Source: Bacteroidales bacterium (GTDB taxonomy: Bacteria > Bacteroidota > Bacteroidia > Bacteroidales > P3). From it: DNA of 39,360 nt. The stretch covers positions 1-39,360 of the forward strand of contig JAFRTM010000016.1 in assembly GCA_017439185.1 (NCBI GenBank). Reading direction: 5' to 3'. Both the position numbers and the translations under genes were made by a program. Of the stretch, positions 15,590 through 24,674 are shown piece after piece (the stretch's first letter is position 1; each line of letters opens with the position of its first letter). Under the pieces are notes generated by a model. That model saw nothing but the letters and a program-made list of their open reading frames with translations, had not been told where the DNA came from and ran no database searches.

Positions 15590-16669
15590 TCAACTTCTCC
15601 CCATCTCTTCGCTGTCTTCGGGTATGTTCACCGACTGGAACCTTCGCTGTCGCTGCTGCCACCTCTCACGGGCATACTGCTGCATGTCCGACACCTGGTC
15701 GAGCTCGTCGATGATCTCCAGCCCGAAGATGGTCTCTATGATGTCTTCCAGGGTCAGTATTCCTTGGAATCCGCCGTATTCGTCGTGGATTATCGCTATC
15801 TGCACCTTCTTCTTGAGCATCTCTTCCCAGGCGTTGGACAGGTTACAGTCGTCGTTGAAGAACACCACGTCGCGTTTGATCTTCGACAGGGTGTAGTCGA
15901 ACTTGTCTTCGGCCAGGCATTCCAGCGCCTCGCTCCTGAGGATGTAGCCGGTGATCTCGTCGGGCGTCTCGGCATAGACGGGTATCCTTGAGAAGTGCGA
16001 GCATTCTTCGTCTTTGTAGAACTCTCTCAGGGTCATATCCTCGGGCGCCAACGCAGCCACCGACCGCGGCGTCATCACGTCGGTCACCCCTATGCTCTCC
16101 AGCTTTATGACGTTCTGTATTATCTTGTTCTCGTCTTCGTCGATCACGCCTTCGTCTTCTCCCACGTCGGCAAGGGCGGCCACCTCCTCGCGGCTCACCA
16201 CCGTCTCTTCTTCTTTGGCGGGGGCAAACAGCTTGGCGAACAGCTCTATCAGCACTACAAAGGGATACATCAGTACTATCAGCACTCTTATCGTGTTCGC
16301 CGAGAATCCCATCAGCTTTCTCCAGTGCCGGGTCCCTATGGTCTTGGGGATTATCTCGGAGAACAGCAGTATCAGCACCGTGGTTACTGCCGACACCAGG
16401 GCGAACCACTGATTCCCGAACGCCACCTCCACCTGGTTGCCCACTCCGGCGGCTCCCACCGTGTTGGCTATGGTGTTCAGCGACAAGATGGCGGCTATAG
16501 GCCTCGCATTGTCGGTCTTATATTTCTTGAATCGGGTGGCGGGCTTGTAGCCTTCGTCTTCCCTCATCGTGATATAGCTAATGGGGGTGGACATCAGTGT
16601 CGATTCGAGTATCGAGCACAGAAACGAGATGGCCATCGCCCCGATGAGAAATACAAACAGTAGTAGCAT
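15590..16669 (-). CDS. CNNM/CBS-pair membrane protein (CorC/HlyC-like)
   Basis: A 359-residue inner membrane protein with an N-terminal CNNM (DUF21) transmembrane domain (about 1-165; helices around 1-20, 60-80, 88-110 and 120-145) followed by a paired CBS domain (about 195-325; DVMTPRSVAAL, SRIPVYAETPDEITGYI, IHDEYGGFQGILTLEDIIETIFG). The family is linked to magnesium efflux or homeostasis. The C-terminal CorC_HlyC domain of longer homologues is missing, making this a short form. It lies 23 bases upstream of the MBL-fold gene and 32 downstream of a C10 protease gene. Confidence 0.85.
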   Translation of the reverse strand: MLLLFVFLIGAMAISFLCSILESTLMSTPISYITMREDEGYKPATRFKKYKTDNARPIAAILSLNTIANTVGAAGVGNQVEVAFGNQWFALVSAVTTVLILLFSEIIPKTIGTRHWRKLMGFSANTIRVLIVLMYPFVVLIELFAKLFAPAKEEETVVSREEVAALADVGEDEGVIDEDENKIIQNVIKLESIGVTDVMTPRSVAALAPEDMTLREFYKDEECSHFSRIPVYAETPDEITGYILRSEALECLAEDKFDYTLSKIKRDVVFFNDDCNLSNAWEEMLKKKVQIAIIHDEYGGFQGILTLEDIIETIFGLEIIDELDQVSDMQQYARERWQQRQRRFQSVNIPEDSEEMGRS

Positions 16670-16701
16670 CTTGCTCTTCTTCTATAGTTGCTTCCGGTTT
16701 C

Positions 16702-18123
16702 TTACCTTACCATTACTTTGTGCGAAACTCCTTCGGTCCTCACCACATACAGTCCGTTGGCGGGCACTCTCAGCGTCACCTGGTTCTCTCCGTGTCCGCT
16801 CTCTCGCGCCACTTGCCTGCCCATCAGGTCGAACACCTCCACTGCGCCTAAGTGCTCTCCTTTTATGTTTATCGCTCCTTTGCCCGCCCACACTTTGATG
16901 TCTTTCGCTCCTCTCACGGTCGTGATGCCTTCCATTCCCGGAGGACACATGCCCGTGATGGCCTGCTGGCGCGCGTTGAAGTCGTAGTAGCGTGCGGGCT
17001 TCAGGGCATCTACGTAGAAGTTGCCGTCGTACGACCCGCCCCATCCGAAGTTTATGTGGAACTTGTTCCTCTGGTTGCAGCCGTCTATCACGAAGCAGTG
17101 CCCTGCCGACGGCCCTTCCTCCTCGGCGCCGGCAAAGATGATCGGTCGCCCGGCCACCAGCTCGTTCTGCAGCAGCGCTATCCACTCGTCCAGCTCATAG
17201 TCTCGCCTCAGCTTCCCGTCGGTCATCGGCGAATAGCCAAAATACTGCGGTATCACCACCTCGCAGGCTATATGTGCCGGATATATGTTGGTGTCGAATA
17301 GTATGGCGTCCTCTATCGTCACAAACGCCATGCTTCCGTCTTCGCCATACACCATGTCCAGCGCCACTCCGCAGTGGTAGTTCAGCACCGCCACGGCTTC
17401 TATCTCTATGCTGTCGCAGGCTCCGCTCAGCGTGTCGGGCATGTGGTCCCAGTCGTAGTAGGTGTGCTCGAAGTCGGCGCTCAGCGGGCCATAGGGCCAG
17501 TGCACCGTGTCGCGGTCGGAGTAGTCATACTCGTGGCTCCCTGTCCCGTGCTCGGGGAACTTCCAGTACCTCATCACCTGTGCCATCGCCGTGGCCACAC
17601 ATCCCGTAGGGGCCTGGTCTTCTCCGTCGGCTTTGGGGCAGTATTTGTTGTACAGCGGGCTCTGGTTCCATCGCGAGGTCAGCAGCGGCTCCACGTTGAC
17701 TCCTTTGGCACTCGCCGGTTCTCTGCCCTCTCTCAGGTTCTCCCATTCCTGTGCCACGCTTTTGTCTATCTCCACCTCGTGCTCTCTGCCGTACCGTATC
17801 TCGCTCTCGTAGGTCCTCAGCCACGACATCACCGAGGGCGACACTCCCTCTGTCGGGAAACCGCTCTCCCGCGAATAGCCCAGTATCGGCAGGGCTATGT
17901 CGTCGCCGGCTACCACCACATATCCTTTCCCGTCGGTCTTCTCGAAGAGGTAGATCTCCTCGAAGCCGAGTGTTCTCGTCAAGTCCCGGAACTCTGCCGT
18001 TTCTTTGAACTCCTGACTCCAGAAATTCTGCGCCACCGTCAGCGCCTCCCTCGGCTCCACCGGCTTCGCCGTCGCCACAAGGGCAACCAGCGCCATCAAA
18101 ATCGTTGTAGTTAACTTCTTCAT
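16702..18123 (-). CDS. C10 cysteine protease with C-terminal sorting domain
   Basis: A 473-residue secreted C10 protease. It has a signal peptide (1-19), a propeptide (about 20-140), and a catalytic domain with Cys175 in TGCVATAMAQVM, His342 in AGHCFVIDGC and the following INFGWGG. A C-terminal domain (about 405-473; VFDLMGRQVARES, VPANGLYVVRTEG) ends in KVMVR, as in T9SS sorting domains. The catalytic part is close to that of the protease at 20646-22100 (both have NQSPLYN.YCPKADGED and VHWPYG.LSADFE), so the two are paralogues. The sorting domain differs from that paralogue's. It probably acts on host or dietary protein outside the cell. Confidence 0.87.
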   Translation of the reverse strand: MKKLTTTILMALVALVATAKPVEPREALTVAQNFWSQEFKETAEFRDLTRTLGFEEIYLFEKTDGKGYVVVAGDDIALPILGYSRESGFPTEGVSPSVMSWLRTYESEIRYGREHEVEIDKSVAQEWENLREGREPASAKGVNVEPLLTSRWNQSPLYNKYCPKADGEDQAPTGCVATAMAQVMRYWKFPEHGTGSHEYDYSDRDTVHWPYGPLSADFEHTYYDWDHMPDTLSGACDSIEIEAVAVLNYHCGVALDMVYGEDGSMAFVTIEDAILFDTNIYPAHIACEVVIPQYFGYSPMTDGKLRRDYELDEWIALLQNELVAGRPIIFAGAEEEGPSAGHCFVIDGCNQRNKFHINFGWGGSYDGNFYVDALKPARYYDFNARQQAITGMCPPGMEGITTVRGAKDIKVWAGKGAINIKGEHLGAVEVFDLMGRQVARESGHGENQVTLRVPANGLYVVRTEGVSHKVMVR

Positions 18124-18155
18124 ATATTTTCTTTTTTGTTTTATCCTTATCCTTT

Positions 18156-18384
18156 TTATCTTTTCACCACTTTCTTTATCGCCGTACCTCTGTCCGTCTC
18201 TACCCTCATCATATAAACCCCGTTCGGCAACGCCCCGATGCTAACACGGCCGTGCCTCCTAGTTGCCTCCTCCTTGTGTACTACCTGCCCCCTCATGTCA
18301 TAAACCGTCACTCCCAGCACCTCGCTCCCGTCGCTCCGTACCTCCACCCACTCCCTCGCCGGGTTGGGATACACCGTCACTTCC
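18156..18384 (-). repeat. duplicated sorting-domain module, copy 1
   Basis: These 229 bases encode the sorting domain of the unknown secreted protein and match 20646-20874 with four mismatches and no gaps (98%). Identity stops abruptly at both ends of the domain. The mismatches change one residue (Ser versus Asn in GRVxIGAL). Confidence 0.95.
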
Positions 18385-19247
18385 TCGCTCAAAGCCCGCA
18401 CACGGGCAATCCCATTGTCAACAGTATCCTCCACCGGCTCCTCCGGCTTGGGACAAGTAATAGGAAAGAAACCACCGGAATAACTCTTGGGTGGAATAGA
18501 GTCGAAATCTCCTGTAATCATAACACCACCACTGGGCGATTCAACATATTGAGGATCACTATACCATACAACAGAGTCTGATTCATTTTTCACGCAAAAT
18601 ATATGAATCCATGAGTGAGACCCAATTCTATGGTTAGGGTACTCAATGGAGTCTTTTTTCTTGACATAAATCCCTACACCGATGGTGTCTTCTTTGCTAT
18701 CAAATGTATGAGGGTTATCAAAATATAGATTGTATATTGGTACAAAAGTAAAATCGTCGTTGTAGGTTCGTTTTAACTGGAAATAATGGTCAACAGAGTC
18801 TGGGTGCCATTGTACAGAGTCAATTATAGAAAAACTTCCAGTTAAATCTTTAAGACCAAGAACAAAGTATAATTCAAAAAAGTCTGAAAAGTGTGCCGCT
18901 ACAAAGTCATTATTAATCCAAAAACCACTGCAACCAGATCCATCCCAATTGATGAAAATAGATTGTAGACCTACAGTATCAATAAGACCGGCCACGCCGT
19001 AAATAACATCACAGTCGGAATATTGCTGCATAAGTGTGTGATGATTCTTGAGAACAGGAAACTTCCCTAGTGCAGTATCTGTGGCAAACTCAAAACCGGT
19101 GATTTCCATCCTATGTGTTTCGTAAGCGTCTCCTTCATATTCTTGATACTTGTAGCAATCACCATCCCCAAACAGCAAAGTATCCTGTGCCATACCGATA
19201 CAAGGTATGGCACATACTAATAAGACAACAATCCAAAACCTATTCAT
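18156..19247 (-). CDS. unrecognised secreted protein with T9SS sorting domain
   Basis: A 363-residue protein with a signal peptide (1-20, cleaved after GMAQ), an unrecognised body (about 21-285) and a T9SS type A sorting domain (about 290-363; VTVYPNPAREWVEV, GALPNGVYMMRVE). The body is rich in Asp and aromatic residues. Its DNA is clearly more AT-rich than the neighbours, while the sorting-domain part is GC-rich and almost identical at base level to the end of the protease gene at 20646. It lies between two C10 protease genes, 32 bases upstream of one. Possible roles are a protease inhibitor, partner or substrate, or a surface protein unrelated to proteolysis. None can be shown. Confidence 0.75.
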   Translation of the reverse strand: MNRFWIVVLLVCAIPCIGMAQDTLLFGDGDCYKYQEYEGDAYETHRMEITGFEFATDTALGKFPVLKNHHTLMQQYSDCDVIYGVAGLIDTVGLQSIFINWDGSGCSGFWINNDFVAAHFSDFFELYFVLGLKDLTGSFSIIDSVQWHPDSVDHYFQLKRTYNDDFTFVPIYNLYFDNPHTFDSKEDTIGVGIYVKKKDSIEYPNHRIGSHSWIHIFCVKNESDSVVWYSDPQYVESPSGGVMITGDFDSIPPKSYSGGFFPITCPKPEEPVEDTVDNGIARVRALSEEVTVYPNPAREWVEVRSDGSEVLGVTVYDMRGQVVHKEEATRRHGRVSIGALPNGVYMMRVETDRGTAIKKVVKR

Positions 19248-19276
19248 AATCTTCTCTGTTTTGTGTAGAATACTTA

Positions 19277-20626
19277 TTAATACTCTTTTCTTGAAACTCT
19301 GCAGGCGCGGTCATATCGGTTCTGTTGTGTGAAATATCTTGTTGTTTCGGTGGTTACGGAGCAGTAAACTTGGGTATGTGTTTGATCAAAGTGTTCAATA
19401 TGGGGATTCAGATTGTCTATCTGTATTATATATGAATTGATGCAGTTTGTTGGATAGTATATGGTTTGCCAGCATGTAGCAAGTATGCCATTTTTGACAC
19501 TGCTAACATAGAAGCCAGCTGGTTCGAAATCGGCAACCGATTGAGCAGTAAAAGGAACAAGATAGATAGAGGCATTGGAATTTAATATGGCGTGATGTCC
19601 CGAAAAATTAGCCACGAGGTTTCGCTTAAAACCACCAATAGAATCCATCAATATGAATAATCTATTATCTAACTGATTAAAGCCAACATCAAGCAGGGTG
19701 TCAATAGTCATATTGGCCACAATGGTATCCAAGCTGGTTGCAGAGAAAATATTTGAAGAGGGATAATTGTTTACTTCAAATGAAAATATATTGCACTTAA
19801 AATTTTTGTTTTTGAATAAAAGGCCACAATTTGAGCCGTTGTATTTTTGTAGCCGGACACGTCCAAATGCCAAAAACAACTTACTGTTGGTGTATAGTTC
19901 ATCGCAGATTCCGCCAGTCATGTTGAATGTAGGAACTCGAGGGTAGAAACGTAAAAATACAGGATCCAACTTGATATCACCGCCTTTTCTCGCAGCAGAG
20001 ACTACATAGTCATCCAATATCTCCACATCGTCAAAATGCTCATTAGCATCATAGATATATTTTAAACTTGAACTATTGATTTGGGTATTGAACAGGCATC
20101 GTTCAACATATTCGTTCTTCACTCGGTTCCCTATCAGCATCACATTGGTTTCTCCGGCTAAGGTAAATGCCTTAATGCAGTCCATTCCATAGAAATGAAA
20201 GCCGTCGCTATTAGTCAGGTATCGATATGTTATATCGACAATGCCCGACATGACAGCATTCAGCGAGAAGTAAGCGTAAAAGCCATCACCATAGTAGTTG
20301 TCACCAGTAAAAAATACGCTGTCGTGAAATACAACAAAATCCCGGACTATAATACCGTCCAATGTAATTTTGGGATAGATGTTTGTCGAATGGGGCTCTA
20401 CTACAATAAAATAGCTTTCCGTTGAACTTTTCTGGTCGTAGACAACCTGTCGGTTCCCCCATTTCTGTGTGATAGTCTGGCTGGCACCTTCTGGGAACTC
20501 ATCAATTTCCGATATGTTTTGTCCTATAGATACATTTGTGTTCATAAGACCAACACAGCATACAACTGTCAATGCCAGAGATTTGAATAATGATTTCATT
20601 TTTGTAGAAATACTTGTTGTTTTCAT
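19277..20626 (-). CDS. unrecognised secreted protein, AT-rich gene
   Basis: A 449-residue protein I do not recognise. The ATG at 20626 opens the frame; an internal ATG at 20599 begins a cleaner signal peptide (MKSLFKSLALTVVCCVGLM, cleaved near IGQ) and may be the true start. The rest looks like a beta-rich extracellular protein with many Asn, Tyr and Phe and repeated N-x-S/T. No T9SS sorting domain is present at the C-terminus (RACRVSRKEY), unlike its neighbours. The gene is markedly AT-rich, a sign of different origin. It lies 19 bases downstream of a C10 protease gene and 29 upstream of the other unknown secreted protein. A relation to the protease is inferred only from position. Confidence 0.65.
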   Translation of the reverse strand: MKTTSISTKMKSLFKSLALTVVCCVGLMNTNVSIGQNISEIDEFPEGASQTITQKWGNRQVVYDQKSSTESYFIVVEPHSTNIYPKITLDGIIVRDFVVFHDSVFFTGDNYYGDGFYAYFSLNAVMSGIVDITYRYLTNSDGFHFYGMDCIKAFTLAGETNVMLIGNRVKNEYVERCLFNTQINSSSLKYIYDANEHFDDVEILDDYVVSAARKGGDIKLDPVFLRFYPRVPTFNMTGGICDELYTNSKLFLAFGRVRLQKYNGSNCGLLFKNKNFKCNIFSFEVNNYPSSNIFSATSLDTIVANMTIDTLLDVGFNQLDNRLFILMDSIGGFKRNLVANFSGHHAILNSNASIYLVPFTAQSVADFEPAGFYVSSVKNGILATCWQTIYYPTNCINSYIIQIDNLNPHIEHFDQTHTQVYCSVTTETTRYFTQQNRYDRACRVSRKEY

Positions 20627-20645
20627 AATATTGTATTTTTATTCT

Positions 20646-20874
20646 TTATCTTTTTACCACTTTCTTTATCGCCGTACCTCTGTCCGTCTCAACCCTCATC
20701 ATATAAACCCCGTTCGGCAACGCCCCGATGTTAACACGGCCGTGCCTCCTAGTTGCCTCCTCCTTGTGTACTACCTGCCCCCTCATGTCATACACCGTCA
20801 CTCCCAGCACCTCGCTCCCGTCGCTCCGTACCTCCACCCACTCCCTCGCCGGGTTGGGATACACCGTCACTTCC
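20646..20874 (-). repeat. duplicated sorting-domain module, copy 2
   Basis: This is the partner of 18156-18384, at a constant offset of 2490 bases with no gaps. Flanking bases on both sides are unrelated, so only the domain-coding block is shared. Confidence 0.95.
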
Positions 20875-22100
20875 GCTGCCTCTACGCTCTCTATACCGTC
20901 TCTTCCCGGGGGATACATCCCGAAGATGGCGCTTTGCCGGTGCGACATATTGGGCATAACGCTCGACGGGTCTATGGCGTCGAGGTAGAAATAGCCGTCG
21001 TACAAACCTCCCCAGCCGAAGTTGATATGGAACTTGCTCCTCTGGTTGCACCCGTCAACCACGAAGCAGTGGCCGTATTGTCCGTCTTCGCTCGCCTCTC
21101 CGGCATACAGCACCGGACGCCCTCTCACCAGCTCTTCCTGCACCATGCTGATCCAGTCGCTCAGCTCGAAGTCTCTTCTCCAATAGCCTACCGTCGGGGC
21201 ATAGCCGAAATACTGCGGGATGATGACTTCCAAGGCTATCTCGGTGGAGTAGTGCACGCTGTCGAACTCTATCACCTCCTGCCGCGTCATGAAGGCGGCA
21301 CTGCCGCTGGGATTATACACCATGTCCAGTGCCACTCCGCAATGGTACGACAAGGTGGCCACGGCATCTATCTCTTCGGCGCTGCAGTAGCCGTTGATGG
21401 TGTCGGGCATAAGGTCGTAACGGTAGGTGGTGTTCTCGAAGTCGGCACTCAGCGTCCCGTAGGGCCAGTGGACCACGCTGTCGGGCACCCCCTCGTAGCT
21501 GTAGGAATGGCTCCCGATGCCGTGCTCGGGAAACTGCCAGTATCTCATCACCTGCGCCAGCGCCGTCGCCACACATCCCGTCACGGCTCGGTCTTCGCCG
21601 TCGGCTTTGGGACAGTAGTTGTTGTACAGCGGGCTCTGGTTCCACCGGGTGGTCATCAGCTGATCCACTTTCACTCCTTTGGCTTGGGGTAGGGGAGTCC
21701 CTTCTCTCAGCGCCTCCCACAGCTCACGGGTATATGCCGTGGCTTTCAGCTCCATCTCCTGCGCGGCGGCAATCTCTCTCTCGTAGAAGGCGAGCCATCC
21801 CTTCACGGCTGGCGCCATCCCTTCCACCGGGAAGCCGCTGCTGCCGGAATGGGCCAGGATGGGCAACGCCACATCGTCGCCGGCAACCACCACATAGCCG
21901 TCCCTCTCGCTCGTCTCAAAGACATACAGCTTCTCTACGCTCAACGCCGAACTGATGTCTTCCAGCACCACGGCTCTCTTCTCTTCCTGCCTCCAGAAGT
22001 TCTCGGCAACCCTGCGGGCGGTGGCTCTATCTACGGGCGCAGCCATGACGGCGTTCATGGCCATCACAAGTATCACTATCGTTAATCTCTTCATTATCAC
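20646..22100 (-). CDS. C10 cysteine protease with T9SS sorting domain
   Basis: A 484-residue secreted protease; the start may be the second Met (22094), which better fits MKRLTIVILVMAMNAVMA as a signal peptide. A propeptide follows (about 22-145), then the catalytic domain with Cys176 in TGCVATALAQVM, His344 in YGHCFVVDGC and INFGWGG. The T9SS sorting domain (about 411-484; VTVYPNPAREWVEV) ends in IKKVVKR. It is the first gene of a long head-to-tail array and has a textbook promoter at 22135. It is a paralogue of the protease at 16702, but its sorting domain is nearly identical to that of the unrelated gene at 18156. Confidence 0.88.
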   Translation of the reverse strand: MIMKRLTIVILVMAMNAVMAAPVDRATARRVAENFWRQEEKRAVVLEDISSALSVEKLYVFETSERDGYVVVAGDDVALPILAHSGSSGFPVEGMAPAVKGWLAFYEREIAAAQEMELKATAYTRELWEALREGTPLPQAKGVKVDQLMTTRWNQSPLYNNYCPKADGEDRAVTGCVATALAQVMRYWQFPEHGIGSHSYSYEGVPDSVVHWPYGTLSADFENTTYRYDLMPDTINGYCSAEEIDAVATLSYHCGVALDMVYNPSGSAAFMTRQEVIEFDSVHYSTEIALEVIIPQYFGYAPTVGYWRRDFELSDWISMVQEELVRGRPVLYAGEASEDGQYGHCFVVDGCNQRSKFHINFGWGGLYDGYFYLDAIDPSSVMPNMSHRQSAIFGMYPPGRDGIESVEAAEVTVYPNPAREWVEVRSDGSEVLGVTVYDMRGQVVHKEEATRRHGRVNIGALPNGVYMMRVETDRGTAIKKVVKR

Positions 22101-22134
22101 TTTTTTTTATAAATTATATATAATTATGACCTTG

Positions 22135-22165
22135 CAAAAATACACATTTTTTTCCTTTCCACAAC
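22135..22165 (-). promoter_or_regulatory. promoter of the C10 protease array
   Basis: On the minus strand GTTG (complement of 22162-22165), a 19-base spacer and TATTTTTG (complement of 22135-22142) match the Bacteroidota consensus. The -33 element sits inside a small hairpin, CCACAA/TTGTGG. No comparable promoter is seen in the 19-33 base gaps further down the array, so this may drive several of its genes. Confidence 0.75.
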
Positions 22166-22261
22166 TTTTTGTGGACAAAAAATTTTTTAGGCTGTCTGTT
22201 TTTTTTTGTTTTGCTTTTGTGGTTGGAGGTTTCTTCGGGTTTGGCATAAGTTGTTTTGAGG

Positions 22262-23524
22262 TCACCTTATTGTTGTCGGTGGTCTATGGTTTTGCTCCAT
22301 GGTTGCTTGCTGGTTTCGTCGATCATGGATGTATCCTGCTATGCGTAACGAGGCGCAGGTGGTAAGAAAGTAGGCTCCGGTCTGCACCCATAGAACTTGG
22401 TAGAAGGCCTGTACTGCCTTCAGGGGTGCTCCCATGGAATTGAGGCCGATAAAGCCTTGTATGCCTGGGGTGGAGGGGAAGAGATAGGAGAAATAGTGCC
22501 AGAAACGGGGCATATTGCAGTGGGGCCAGATGGCTCCGGACAGGAAGATGAGCACCACGCTGAAGAAGAGGCAGCAGATGACTCCTGTGTCGCGTTCGCG
22601 CACAAAGGCTCCAATGGTCATACAGAAATAGATGGTGGCAAGGAGGAACGGCAGGAGGAACAGCACAAGGTCGCCAATTCGGCCGATGTGGGGAAGCCCG
22701 AACAGGCGGGGCAGCAGTACGAGGTCTATGGCACAGAGGGGGATGTATATTAGCAGATAGGCTATCGAGCGTCCGAGTGCCACTCGGTGGATATGGTGAC
22801 GGCGGAGATGTCGGGGTATCCGCTCTACCATTTCGCGGTCTTCGCGTTTGGTCCCGAACAGGATGCTGATTCCCAAGAAAAGGGTCTGATGGACCACAAG
22901 CACTAACAGTGCCGGTACCAGGAACGAGGTGAAGCCTCCGGCGGGGGAGTAGAGCTTCACGTCGTCGTAGCCTACAGGGGCCACCATGTCTTCGGCTCTC
23001 TCTCCCGTGATTCCGGCCATCGCATAGCGGTCTATCTGTATGTCGCGCATCTCGCTGACCAGCACGGCACTGGCAGCGGAATAGACGCTGCGGTAATATA
23101 GGAAACTGCTCATGTCGCAGTAGAGGCACACTCGTGCTGTCTGCATCTGTGCCACTCGCGTGCCATAGTCGCGTGGGAAGTAGAAGATGCCATAAATCTT
23201 GCGATCCTCCATCAGCCGCTTGGCTTCACTGAGGGTACAGCACTTGTAATCTACATTAACTTCGGGGGTGGCGTCTATCTTGTGGGCAAACCGTCGACTG
23301 GCTTCGCTGTGGCTCTCGTCAACAACGGCGACGGGAAGGTGGCGCACTTGCTCGTTTTTGTAGATGGCGGCAAATATGAGTGGGTAGAGCAACGAGGCCA
23401 GGAAGAAGATGAGCATTACTCCTCCGTCGGTGAAGATGCTGCGGATCTCTATGGCAAAGACGTCCCAGATGTCTGTCAGCAGCTGCAGCATGTATTGCCC
23501 TGCCCGGCGTGTCCTATTTTTCAT
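22262..23524 (-). CDS. ABC-2 type permease (second of two)
   Basis: A 420-residue inner membrane permease of the ABC-2/YhhJ-YbhR type. One N-terminal membrane helix (about 36-55) is followed by a large periplasmic domain (about 60-210; LPVAVVDESHSEASRR, KIYGIFYFPRDYG) and then five C-terminal helices. Final helices include FLSGAIWP, the usual family landmark. It overlaps the preceding permease gene by 11 bases and is the last gene of the exporter operon. Such permeases pair with HlyD and TolC homologues to export drugs or other small molecules. Confidence 0.85.
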   Translation of the reverse strand: MKNRTRRAGQYMLQLLTDIWDVFAIEIRSIFTDGGVMLIFFLASLLYPLIFAAIYKNEQVRHLPVAVVDESHSEASRRFAHKIDATPEVNVDYKCCTLSEAKRLMEDRKIYGIFYFPRDYGTRVAQMQTARVCLYCDMSSFLYYRSVYSAASAVLVSEMRDIQIDRYAMAGITGERAEDMVAPVGYDDVKLYSPAGGFTSFLVPALLVLVVHQTLFLGISILFGTKREDREMVERIPRHLRRHHIHRVALGRSIAYLLIYIPLCAIDLVLLPRLFGLPHIGRIGDLVLFLLPFLLATIYFCMTIGAFVRERDTGVICCLFFSVVLIFLSGAIWPHCNMPRFWHYFSYLFPSTPGIQGFIGLNSMGAPLKAVQAFYQVLWVQTGAYFLTTCASLRIAGYIHDRRNQQATMEQNHRPPTTIR

Positions 23525-24674
23525 CGTTCACCTCCTTTCCGTCGTGCGCCAGCAGGAACCCTCCGGCCAAGGCGGCTGCCAGCATACCGAAAAGTACCGT
23601 CAGATGGGGCCACACGGCTCCAAATCCTCTTCCGTACATCGCCACATCGACGTATGTAAGGTAATAGTGTCTCAGGGGGAACAGGTTTGCCAAGGCCTGC
23701 AAGGGCGACGGCATCGCTGTTACGGGATAGGAAAAACCGCTCATCGAGAACGACAGGGCTCCGTAGATGGCGGCCACACATACCGACAGGTGCTGTTGGG
23801 GTATCAGGCCCGACAAAAGAACGCCCATTGACTGCGAGGCTGTTACCAACAGGAGCATCGCCAGCACCAACCACCAGAAATTGCCTAACATCACATAATG
23901 TGCCGGTCCGAAGAATATCAGATTGCCGACGACTCCCATCAGTGTGAATATAAGCGTATAGGGTAGGTTTTTCCCTATGATGGCGGCGAGCGCTCCTCCC
24001 TCTTCCACTCTCAGCCACTTGCCCAGTGTCTTCTCTTTACGTTCCCGCCCTGTCTCGTAGGTCGTCAGCAACATCGCCATAAGCGCCACAATCCCGGGCA
24101 GAACGGTGGTGAGCACATAGGGCTGGTAGTTTGCCATGGGGTTGCTTATCAGGTGGGCATCAAGCTCTACCGGCTGTATCAGCCCCATCACTCGCTCTTC
24201 GTCGTAGCCTTGCTTCCTCAGTATCTCGCGCTGGACGGCGGCTGCCGAAAGCTTGCTGATGGTCGCCAGGTTCTTGTAACTCAGGGTACCGGCCAAAAGG
24301 TATGAATTGTTGGCGTACAGCGCCATCTTGGGCGCCTTGAAGTCCAGTACGTTGGCGTATGTGCCGGCGGGTATTTCGAGAAAGGCGTATATTTGCTGCT
24401 TCTGCATCGCCCTACGGGCTTCGTGGTGGGTGCTGTAAACTCCTACAACATCTACTCCTTGGGTGGCGTTGATCTCGTGGCAGAGCCTCCTTGAAAGGTA
24501 ACTCCCGTCGTGATCCACCACTCCTATGGGCAGGTTTTCGGGCTGCCCTTCGCCCATAAAACTTAGGTAAAAGACATAACTGAACACAATGCCAAGCATC
24601 ATTATTAAAAGATAACGGGGTCGTTGCGCTATCCTGCGCAACTCTCGTGCTATGGCATCTCTCATCTGTCTCAT
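23514..24674 (-). CDS. ABC-2 type permease (first of two)
   Basis: A 386-residue permease with the same plan as its neighbour: an N-terminal helix (about 20-40), an extracytoplasmic domain (NLPIGVVDHDGSYLSRRLCHEI, QQIYAFLEIPAG) and a C-terminal bundle of five helices (about 180-375) with SFSMSGFSYPVTAMP. It overlaps the HlyD-like gene by four bases (ATGA) and the next permease gene by 11. The two permeases probably form a heterodimer. No nucleotide-binding domain is present in either. Confidence 0.86.
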   Translation of the reverse strand: MRQMRDAIARELRRIAQRPRYLLIMMLGIVFSYVFYLSFMGEGQPENLPIGVVDHDGSYLSRRLCHEINATQGVDVVGVYSTHHEARRAMQKQQIYAFLEIPAGTYANVLDFKAPKMALYANNSYLLAGTLSYKNLATISKLSAAAVQREILRKQGYDEERVMGLIQPVELDAHLISNPMANYQPYVLTTVLPGIVALMAMLLTTYETGRERKEKTLGKWLRVEEGGALAAIIGKNLPYTLIFTLMGVVGNLIFFGPAHYVMLGNFWWLVLAMLLLVTASQSMGVLLSGLIPQQHLSVCVAAIYGALSFSMSGFSYPVTAMPSPLQALANLFPLRHYYLTYVDVAMYGRGFGAVWPHLTVLFGMLAAALAGGFLLAHDGKEVNDEK

